From Clostridium amylolyticum (lineage in GTDB: Bacteria; Bacillota; Clostridia; Clostridiales; Clostridiaceae), in contig NZ_FQZO01000004.1 of assembly GCF_900142075.1 (NCBI RefSeq), positions 124,001-188,000 on the forward strand: DNA of 64,000 bases. Reading direction: 5' to 3'. The position numbers and the translations under genes were made by a program. The notes beneath the pieces are model-generated. The model was given only the letters and a program-made list of their open reading frames with translations, did not search any database and had not been told where the DNA came from. Shown piece by piece: positions 36,836-44,162 of this stretch. Numbering within the stretch: position 1 is the stretch's first letter; each line of letters begins with the position of its first letter.

Positions 36836-37702
36836 TTAATATGACTCTCCTGTTTTGTATATTTTGCTTATAAGTCCTACTGAAATAAGTCCTAATATAA
36901 TTAAGTACACCCCACCAGTATTGGCAAGACTAAAGTTGTTTTCTGTTAAAGCTGTTTGATAAATAAACATAGGCATGTTTAAGGTTTTATTACCTGGACC
37001 ACCTGCTGTAGTCATCATTATAATATCCAATTTTTGTAACATACTTGTAGCGGAAAGTATAGTTGCAGTTCCAATAATATTCCTTAATAATGGTAATGTT
37101 ATTAAAGTCATAGTCTGAAACTCTGTAGCTCCATCCACCTTAGCAGCTTCATAAACATCCTCTGAAATAGATGCCATTTCTGCCATTATAAGTATTGCCA
37201 CCACTGCTGCAAAAGGCAGCCAAGTTATGGTTACTGTAAAGAATGAGGTTTTAGGGTCCATAAACCAGTTTTGTGAAAACTCCGTAAAACCTAAAGCTCT
37301 AATGGTATTATTCACCATACCAAATTGAGGATTAAATATAGACAAGAAAAGTAATCCTAATGCTGCACTAGAAATAATATTAGGTATCATAAATGCAGTT
37401 CTTGCAAACTTAAAATACCACTTTTTCCTTGAAAGTATTAAGGCAAATATAACTCCTATAGCTACGTGAACTGTAGATTGTAGCAATATCCATATTATTG
37501 TGTTTATTAAGCTCTTAATAAAATCTGCATTCTTAAAAAGCTCTATATAGTTCTTTAACCCCACAAAGCTAAGCTTTGATCCTATGCTCCAGTCAGTAAA
37601 GGAGGTTACAACCAATACTCCAATGGAAAAAGCATATACAAATGCAAAGATAAGCGTTGCTGGAACCAAAAATGCTATTATCCATTTCTTATTATTATTC
37701 AT
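36836..37702 (-). CDS. Sugar ABC transporter permease, MalF type
   Basis: The 288-aa inner-membrane protein has six hydrophobic segments and the EAA loop 'YEAAKVDGATEFQTMTLITL' (about 180-199). It is the first gene of the permease1-permease2-GH65 transcript. No ATP-binding gene is found in the cluster, so a shared MsmK/UgpC-type ATPase is probably used. A GGGAGTGG site precedes ATG 37702. Confidence 0.95.
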   Translation of the reverse strand: MNNNKKWIIAFLVPATLIFAFVYAFSIGVLVVTSFTDWSIGSKLSFVGLKNYIELFKNADFIKSLINTIIWILLQSTVHVAIGVIFALILSRKKWYFKFARTAFMIPNIISSAALGLLFLSIFNPQFGMVNNTIRALGFTEFSQNWFMDPKTSFFTVTITWLPFAAVVAILIMAEMASISEDVYEAAKVDGATEFQTMTLITLPLLRNIIGTATILSATSMLQKLDIIMMTTAGGPGNKTLNMPMFIYQTALTENNFSLANTGGVYLIILGLISVGLISKIYKTGESY

Positions 37703-37734
37703 AAAGCCACTCCCTCTATAAAGATTTCACAGTT

Positions 37735-37805
37735 ATTGTAAACCTTTTAACAGATGCTTTGAATCCAAAATACTTACCTGTTATTGTATTAATTTTGCTT
37801 ATTTA
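37735..37805 (-). promoter_or_regulatory. Promoter and conserved upstream box of the permease-GH65 operon
   Basis: TTCAAA (37758-37763) and TACAAT (37735-37740) are 17 bases apart on the minus strand. The block upstream (37764-37805) repeats ACAATAACAGGTAAGTATTT and AGCAAAATTAATA of the promoter at 29866. The rest of the 37703-38087 gap holds only this promoter and the terminator at 38021. Confidence 0.65.
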
Positions 37806-38020
37806 CTTCTCAATGATTTTCCCCTAGTTAATCCACAGAATCTTCTTATAATATTTTTACTTTTCTTGTAATATTTTTGCCTAAAACGCTAACTTTGGAT
37901 TTTATCCGCTCTCTAGCCACTCCATTATGTGTAAAATAAAAAAGCCTTTAGAATATTATTTTAAATTTTATGAGATTATTTCTAATAAAAAGAGTATCTA
38001 TGTGAACATATATTCCAAAG

Positions 38021-38064
38021 TATAAAATCCGCCATCTTAAAACAATAAGATGGCGGATTTTATA
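38021..38064 (-). terminator. Terminator of the SulP gene
   Basis: A 19-bp perfect stem (38021-38039 with 38046-38064; core AAATCCGCCATCTTA) with a 6-nt loop lies 24 bases past the SulP stop codon. Confidence 0.85.
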
Positions 38065-38087
38065 ACTGTTCACTTTTATTCAATTAA

Positions 38088-39734
38088 CTATATAATTGCA
38101 TCTTCTAAATTCATAAATATATTATTTTCACCAATTAAATTTATAATATCTGATTTTTCTAAAGCTAATTTAGGCTGCTCTTTAATGCCTGAAATAATGA
38201 TTTTAATATTTTTGTCTTTGCACATGTCTATCATCCTCTGGAAGGCATGTAAAGCTGTTGCATCCATGGCAGGAACATTCTTCATGTCAACAATTAGAGT
38301 CTCCACTTCATTTCCTACCTCATTCATAGCCTCCATAAATTTATCTGCAGCCCCAAAGAAAAGTGGACCATTTATTTCATAAATCTGCACATTATTATTT
38401 GATATAAGCTTTGAGTTTATTCCTCTTAGGTTATCCCCATCTTCTTCATCCTCTTCTTCGGCAGAATCTAATAAGAAGGTTTTAACATTAGAAACTTCAG
38501 CCATACGTTTCATAAACAAAAATGCAGATAATACCATACCTATTTCAATAGCTTTCACCAAATCAACTAACACAGTAATAAAAAATGTAACTACTAATAC
38601 CAGAGCATCGCTCTTTGGAGATTTTAGCAAGGATTTAAATTCACGCCATTCGCTCATATTATAGGCAACCACTATTAGAATTGCTGCTAGGGATGCCAAA
38701 GGAATCATCTTTGCAAAAGGCATAAACACCACCATGATAAGTAAAAGTGTGAGGGCATGTACCATTCCTGCCACTGGAGTTCTTCCACCATTTTTTATAT
38801 TAGCCACGGTTCTTGCAATGGCTCCAGTAGCTGGTATTCCCCCAAATAAACCTGACCCTATATTAGCAATTCCTTGAGCTACTAACTCCATATTTGATCT
38901 ATGTTTTCCTCCAATCATACCGTCCGATACTACCGCAGATAGTAATGACTCAATAGAACCTAATATGGCAATGGTAAATGCCGGTATTATCAGAAGTTTA
39001 AATTTGTGCATATCTATATTAGGTATATTAATGCTTGGAAGCTTAGATGATAACTCTCCATACTTGCTTCCAATGGTTGCTACCTCCAACCCTAAGGTTT
39101 TTACTATTATTGATGTAATAACCAAAGCAATTAAAGCACCAGGTATTTTTTTATTAACCTTAGGCCATAAAACAATAATTAAAAGAGCTAAAACGCCAAT
39201 TAGTGTGGTTTGCACATTTATTGTATTAAATGCTTTAAAGTAGCTTCCCCATTTCCCCAAGAACTCCACAGGAACCTCTCCCATTTGAAGCCCAAAGAAA
39301 TCTTTAATTTGAGAAGAAAATATAACCACTGCAATACCGCTGGTAAATCCAGTGGTTATAGGATAAGGTATAAATTTAATTAAACTTCCTAGTTTCAACA
39401 GTCCCATAACAATCATTATAATACCAGCCATAATGGTGGCAATTACTAGACCATCAACACCAAATTCAGATACTATACCGTAAACAATAACCATAAAAGC
39501 ACCGGTTGGTCCTCCTATCTGCACCCTGCTACCACCTAGCATTGAAATTAAAAACCCAGCAATAATGGCAGTATACAATCCTTTTTCAGGTGTTACCCCA
39601 GAAGCTATAGCCAGAGCAATAGACAAAGGCAACGCAATTATGGCAACTATAATTCCAGCAGTTACATCTTTTAAAAACTGTTCTTTAGAATAGTCTCTCA
39701 ATGTTGTAAAAAGTTTTGGTTTTAATGTAGACAT
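38088..39734 (-). CDS. SulP family anion transporter with STAS domain
   Basis: The 548-aa protein has the SulP opening 'DVTAGIIVAIIALPLSIALA', 10-12 hydrophobic segments through residue ~410, and a cytoplasmic STAS domain (~430-545) with 'LIVDMKNVPAMDATALHAF'. Bacterial members carry sulfate, bicarbonate or dicarboxylates; the substrate cannot be set here. It is a single-gene transcript ending in a strong terminator. The start at 39734 has a GGAAGAAG site. Confidence 0.93.
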   Translation of the reverse strand: MSTLKPKLFTTLRDYSKEQFLKDVTAGIIVAIIALPLSIALAIASGVTPEKGLYTAIIAGFLISMLGGSRVQIGGPTGAFMVIVYGIVSEFGVDGLVIATIMAGIIMIVMGLLKLGSLIKFIPYPITTGFTSGIAVVIFSSQIKDFFGLQMGEVPVEFLGKWGSYFKAFNTINVQTTLIGVLALLIIVLWPKVNKKIPGALIALVITSIIVKTLGLEVATIGSKYGELSSKLPSINIPNIDMHKFKLLIIPAFTIAILGSIESLLSAVVSDGMIGGKHRSNMELVAQGIANIGSGLFGGIPATGAIARTVANIKNGGRTPVAGMVHALTLLLIMVVFMPFAKMIPLASLAAILIVVAYNMSEWREFKSLLKSPKSDALVLVVTFFITVLVDLVKAIEIGMVLSAFLFMKRMAEVSNVKTFLLDSAEEEDEEDGDNLRGINSKLISNNNVQIYEINGPLFFGAADKFMEAMNEVGNEVETLIVDMKNVPAMDATALHAFQRMIDMCKDKNIKIIISGIKEQPKLALEKSDIINLIGENNIFMNLEDAII

Positions 39735-40030
39735 TTCTTCACTTCTTCCTTTAATAAATCTATCAGAACAGCAAATAATTTAACTTAAAATAGCATATAA
39801 AAAGCTTCTCAATATGTATTTCATAAATAATACCTATTACAATATGTATTAATATAGCTGCTCTGAATGTAAAAAAACAACTCTTGTATTTTACTCCTGT
39901 TATTATCATTTATCAACATCAAAAGTGAAGGATTAAACAAATAGCTTGCAGTTATGCTATGATTCTTTAAAGAATATTAGAAATTTTAAACTTTCCTATT
40001 CTAATTTGTTTTGACTAACTAATATTATCT

Positions 40031-40705
40031 TTAAAACATATGAAATATTCTAAATCCAATAAGGATAATTGCACTATCTGCCATTATATGAAGTATCCAA
40101 GAGTTTATGAAATTTTCTGACTTAGTATCCAGCCAGTTAAACACAAACCCTACCACAATAAGTCCTAACAGAACCAATATGGTTATCCATAAGCTAAACC
40201 AAGTTTTAAAAATAGCAATATGGTAAAGTCCAAAAAGTAAAGAGGAATAAATATAAGCCGTTTTCTTATATTTAAGCTTATACAAATTAAGAAATATAAA
40301 TCCCCTAAAAAAGAACTCTTCTAAAAAAGAATTTCCAAAAGTAACATAAGCTCCTATTAAAGCAAAATTTCCCGGAGTAATCTTAGACTTATTTTGTAAT
40401 TCCTCAGTTATGCTTTGAAAGTCAATAAAATGTCCTAATAGATAATAAGCAACTAGTATAATAAAAAATGAACTTACTCCAAATATAAACCCTAATTTTA
40501 AATGCCTTTTGTCTATTTTCTTAACATTTATAGCCTTATTTAAAACCTTATCTCCTAATAGGATTATGTATAAATATGGAATTAATATAAATAATATAAT
40601 TTTTGATATAGTTTTTATTCCATAGTTTACCTGAAGAAATTGTTCAATAAAATATAGTAATATACATGCTGCCAAGGAACTTATTATTATATAGATTCTC
40701 TTCAT
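40031..40705 (-). CDS. CPBP-family intramembrane metalloprotease
   Basis: The 224-aa protein has about seven hydrophobic segments and the CAAX/Abi motifs: 'LEEFFFRG' (EExxxR), 'FGLYHIAIF' with His, and 'LHIMADSA' with His and a polar partner. These residues form the catalytic zinc site in the membrane. Such proteins act in prenyl-protein processing, bacteriocin self-immunity or regulated proteolysis; no partner gene is near to decide. AGGAGT precedes ATG 40705. Confidence 0.9.
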   Translation of the reverse strand: MKRIYIIISSLAACILLYFIEQFLQVNYGIKTISKIILFILIPYLYIILLGDKVLNKAINVKKIDKRHLKLGFIFGVSSFFIILVAYYLLGHFIDFQSITEELQNKSKITPGNFALIGAYVTFGNSFLEEFFFRGFIFLNLYKLKYKKTAYIYSSLLFGLYHIAIFKTWFSLWITILVLLGLIVVGFVFNWLDTKSENFINSWILHIMADSAIILIGFRIFHMF

Positions 40706-40791
40706 GCTTTACTCCTAACTCATAATGGATTTTTAATAATCCTAATTATATGAAAATATCACCATATTACGTCATGAACTTATTATATTAA

Positions 40792-41106
40792 TTATAGTTC
40801 AGTATATTTTTTGCTATTACCCTTAGACTTTTCCACTGGATACTTTTTTTCATTCTTATTCATTTTATCAAGTATTATTTCTTTAATATCAACTCCCATA
40901 GCATCTGCCATATGAATACAATAAATCATTACATCCGCTAGTTCTTCTGATACCTCTTGCTTATGATAGTTACTGTCCCATTGGAAATGTTCTAGCAATT
41001 CTCCTGCCTCTATACTTATAGATTTAGCTAAATTTTCAGGAGTATGAAACTTGTTCCAATCCCTATCTTCTCTAAACTTACGTATTCTATCCAATATTTC
41101 TTCCAT
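40792..41106 (-). CDS. MazG-like (RS21-C6 type) nucleotide pyrophosphohydrolase
   Basis: The 104-aa protein has 'EAGELLEHFQW' and 'EELADVMIYCIHMADAMG', the two acidic helices of all-alpha NTP pyrophosphohydrolases, which bind Mg2+ and hydrolyse non-canonical or excess (d)NTPs to monophosphates. An in-frame extension to 41121 exists, but GAGGTG is correctly spaced for ATG 41104-41106. Two copies of an AAGATTAG palindrome precede the gene and may be operators. Confidence 0.92.
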   Translation of the reverse strand: MEEILDRIRKFREDRDWNKFHTPENLAKSISIEAGELLEHFQWDSNYHKQEVSEELADVMIYCIHMADAMGVDIKEIILDKMNKNEKKYPVEKSKGNSKKYTEL

Positions 41107-41129
41107 ATATATACACCTCAAAGTAAAAT

Positions 41130-41172
41130 AAGATTAGCTAATCTTAAATTTATAAAATTAACTAATCTTATT
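41130..41172 (-). promoter_or_regulatory. Candidate operator: two AAGATTAG palindromes before the MazG-like gene
   Basis: A perfect 16-bp palindrome AAGATTAGCTAATCTT lies at 41130-41145 and a near copy AAGATTAGTTAATTTT follows upstream (41154-41169). A TATAAT element overlaps the far edge (41170 region). The arrangement fits a repressor that covers the start of transcription. Confidence 0.4.
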
Positions 41173-41214
41173 ATATAATAAATTATTACATATTACTTTT
41201 AAAACAGTACTGCT

Positions 41215-43206
41215 CTAACTTAAAATTTGACTTTCATGCTTTTTAAAGAAATCCACACGGGGTTCTAAATATTTTAGTTTATGGGTAGATTTATCTTCCA
41301 TAAATGTATAAATTGGTTCAAATATATAATCCCATCTCCAAAGCTTCTCATTTACATTTAGATATTCCCTTACCATTTCACAGCTATCTGGTGCAATAGG
41401 ATGTATTAAAGTAATAGCAGTTCTTACCGCATGAAATGCATCTATTAAGACTTGCTTACGAAGAGTATTATCTTCACTAGCCTCAGCAGCTTTCATGTTA
41501 TTTGCCCAATATTTATTCATTTTACGAATGTAATCATCCAAAACATAAGTAACACTATGAAATTCGTGGTTATACATGTGTCTTTCATAGCTTAAAATAG
41601 CATCATTGGATTCTTCTATAATATTAGCGCTAATTTCGCCTTCTGGTATGTTACCATCAAAATATTTCTGTGCGGTATAAAAGCAAGAACGAAGAAGTCT
41701 GTTAAATACATTAGTAAGCAAATTACCATCCTTTAAAACCGTATCTGGTCCTTGTTTCTCTTCTTCTTTCATATAAACCTGAGGCATGAAGCTGACACTT
41801 TTCTTAGCCAGTCCAAGACTTAGGAAATGCATACGCAATTGCTCTGCTGTGTAATATTCTAATAACTCTTTTGCCATAGGAGGTTTAATATCACTGCTGC
41901 TGCTTGCCTTTTTATCCATAAACAGTACATGGTTATTGGCGATCAACTGTGGAAGAGATATATTTTCAAAGTTTACTTTATCCTCGCTATTAATACCTAA
42001 TAAAGCCATGAACAATGCCATCTCTGCAATACCATAGAAGTATATATTATCTTCCCCAATAAATTGATAAACCTTTGAATCCTTAGAATTCCAAAACTCT
42101 TTCCACTCACTAGAGTCCTTTCCAATGGATTCAAGATACGCTTTGGTAAAGGAAATAGGCGCCCAAAGAGATTCAGGCCAAACCCAAAAGGTTAGATTTT
42201 CAAGATTTTCCTTTTCAGGAACTTCTATTCCCCATTCCACATTTCCTGATAGCCTAAAAGGCACCAATGTCTTACCAGTTCTAAAGCGTATGCCAAGCTC
42301 ATCTAATACCTTTCTAGCCTCATCTCTATTCTTTAGACTTTCAAATACATAAGAAATAGAAGCTTTCTTTGGATCATCTATGATGGTATGCTTAGGTAAT
42401 TTATCTTCTAAATCTGTGATACCTTCTAATTGCTTACGTTTTACATATATAATTGGAGACTTCAAGAATTCTTCAATGGTATTTAATAAATATTTTCTCC
42501 AATTTGAATGGGTTTTTAAATACTCTACTTTTTCTTTCAAAATATCATTATACTCATCCAGTTTAAAATACCAGTTTGTAACATCCCTCAATTCAGGTGT
42601 TTTACCCGACAAAATGCTCTTTGGCTCAATTAATTCCATTGGCATATACTGATGTCCTAAAGCACACTCATCCGCATAAGCCTTATCTGAATTACACCCC
42701 TCTATAGGACATTTACCAATCACTTGTCTGCCGTTTAACAGTACTTTAAAATCAGGATCGTAAAACTGTGGTGATGACAGCTTAAGTAAATATCCACCTT
42801 CATATAGTTTATTAAATATTTCTTTTGATAATTCTTTATGGATTTCACCAGCTCTATCTAATGCAGAAGCCCCATATAAATTTAAACTCATTTCATATTT
42901 ATCTAATACTTCTTTTTGCTTATGATGATTTCCACGAACATAATCTTCTATGGTACCTTCATACTTATGTTCATCTACAAGCTTTCTATAGCTTGCTGAA
43001 ATGGGTGAACCATAGCAGTCTGTTCCAGATACAAATATAACATTTTCCCCGCCGATTCTATCCCGTAAAAACCTTGCAAAGGTATCCGCATGTACAAAAA
43101 CCCCGCCTACATGTCCAAAATGCAATTCTTTATTGCCATAGGGCATACCTGCAGTTATAACAGCTTTCTTAGGAAATATAGGTCTTTCTATTTTTCTCTC
43201 TTCCAT
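41215..43206 (-). CDS. Methionyl-tRNA synthetase-like class I ligase with atypical KMSKS loop
   Basis: The 663-aa protein has the class I signature 'HFGH' (29-32, HIGH motif), a four-cysteine-type knuckle region with 'CPIEGCNSDKAYADEC', and MetRS-like core and anticodon-binding helices. The usual KMSKS loop is replaced by 'KKASSSSD' (about residue 428), so the lysine/serine pattern is altered. It may be a second, specialised MetRS of the kind seen in some Clostridia, perhaps for inhibitor tolerance, or a diverged paralogue. A T-box leader lies 270 bases upstream on the same strand. Confidence 0.85.
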   Translation of the reverse strand: MEERKIERPIFPKKAVITAGMPYGNKELHFGHVGGVFVHADTFARFLRDRIGGENVIFVSGTDCYGSPISASYRKLVDEHKYEGTIEDYVRGNHHKQKEVLDKYEMSLNLYGASALDRAGEIHKELSKEIFNKLYEGGYLLKLSSPQFYDPDFKVLLNGRQVIGKCPIEGCNSDKAYADECALGHQYMPMELIEPKSILSGKTPELRDVTNWYFKLDEYNDILKEKVEYLKTHSNWRKYLLNTIEEFLKSPIIYVKRKQLEGITDLEDKLPKHTIIDDPKKASISYVFESLKNRDEARKVLDELGIRFRTGKTLVPFRLSGNVEWGIEVPEKENLENLTFWVWPESLWAPISFTKAYLESIGKDSSEWKEFWNSKDSKVYQFIGEDNIYFYGIAEMALFMALLGINSEDKVNFENISLPQLIANNHVLFMDKKASSSSDIKPPMAKELLEYYTAEQLRMHFLSLGLAKKSVSFMPQVYMKEEEKQGPDTVLKDGNLLTNVFNRLLRSCFYTAQKYFDGNIPEGEISANIIEESNDAILSYERHMYNHEFHSVTYVLDDYIRKMNKYWANNMKAAEASEDNTLRKQVLIDAFHAVRTAITLIHPIAPDSCEMVREYLNVNEKLWRWDYIFEPIYTFMEDKSTHKLKYLEPRVDFFKKHESQILS

Positions 43207-43327
43207 AACTTACACTCCTTAAAATATATAGTGTTCAAGGCACAGTTTCCTTGTCACATCTAATCTTATACATATAATCACTCTAAAAATATGGTTATAT
43301 GTTTATAATTATAATCTCTTGTTAACC

Positions 43328-43450
43328 AAGTGTTTCCTAGCTTCAGATAAATTCCCCTTAAAAAGAATAACTTCTCCAAACGAAGCTTAGATAAACTTAT
43401 TCAGAAGCTTAGAACTTATTATGTTGCCACTTGAAAAAGCGTCGAGATAG
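43328..43450. repeat. Dispersed palindromic repeat, family B copy 2
   Basis: The arms AAGTGTTTCCTAGCTTC and CGAAGCTTAGATAAACTTA flank a CCTTAAAAAGAATAACTTCTCC centre. The right part continues with similarity to copy 3. It lies between the T-box and the MetRS-like gene. Confidence 0.65.
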
Positions 43451-43474
43451 GTTCCATTGGTTACTAGGTAAAAA

Positions 43475-43746
43475 AGCGTATAAAAAAACACCTCCTACAA
43501 TATTCTGTAGGGGCGAATTCTGTCGCGGTACCACCCTATTTCATCAGCATGTCACCATACTAACCTTGTCGAGTACAAAGTATACTCTAGTTCTGTAACG
43601 TGAACCAACGTCATAGTATCACTTATCCCTTAGAATAAGATCCGTATGCAGCTCCGAGCCTTGTTTCGTTAAATCTTCCACCGCTCCCTCTCACCCACAG
43701 GAACTCTCTGTAAATATCCAAAATAACTACTCTTCTCTTCATTGCC
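43475..43746 (-). promoter_or_regulatory. T-box leader (tRNA-sensing riboswitch)
   Basis: The minus strand holds the T-box sequence AGGGTGGTACCGCG (43524-43537), an ACAGAGAG AG-bulge and GGTGAGAG distal loop of Stem I, and a terminator stem (CCTACA/TGTAGG) ending in seven Ts (43482-43488). The element switches between antiterminator and terminator according to tRNA charging. By comparison with other leaders (GGAG-n-NNN-purine) the specifier is most likely UAC (43644-43646, tyrosine), not AUG; I did not fold the RNA. The next gene downstream is the MetRS-like gene. Confidence 0.85.
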
Positions 43747-43864
43747 TTTATTTTTTTAAGTTTATTAAATGAATAGGATTTTGTCAAGGGGTATGAAAGT
43801 CTCCTTTGTTTATTATATTATTCACCATTATAATACTCTGGGAGTTTTTTTGATTTTATTAGCG

Positions 43865-43901
43865 GAAAAAATGGCTTAACTATTTCAGTATAAGCCATTT
43901 T
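43865..43901 (-). terminator. Terminator after the Tet(M)-like gene
   Basis: An 11-bp stem (43868-43878 with 43891-43901, arm AAAATGGCTTA) is followed by TTTTTCC on the minus strand. Confidence 0.75.
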
Positions 43902-43950
43902 AATTATTTTATATCATTAAAACATCTTTATCCTAAGAAAAAGCAAAATC

Positions 43951-44080
43951 AAGTGATTCTTAGCTTCGGAGGTCGTTTCCTTAAAAGGAATACTTACTCC
44001 AGCTGAAGCTTAGAAGAACTTATCCAGGAGCTTAGTTCCCCTTATTCCACTACTTAAAGAAATGGGCGTATTATGGGCGG
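43951..44080. repeat. Dispersed palindromic repeat, family B copy 3
   Basis: The arms AAGTGATTCTTAGCTTC and GAAGCTTAGAAGAACTTA flank TTTCCTTAAAAGGAATACTT. The tail resembles that of copy 2 and lies in the same orientation, so the two form direct repeats around the T-box. Confidence 0.7.
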
Positions 44081-44162
44081 TTAGCTATGGGATAAATTAT
44101 AATTAATTTTTTTAATTAAATAAATATGTACTAATATTTTAATGCTTAACCTTAGGATCCAG

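Noticed and set aside
43590..43620. AUG as the T-box specifier codon
   Set aside because: An AUG occurs at about 43609, but it lies after Stem I in the linker region, not in the specifier loop position.
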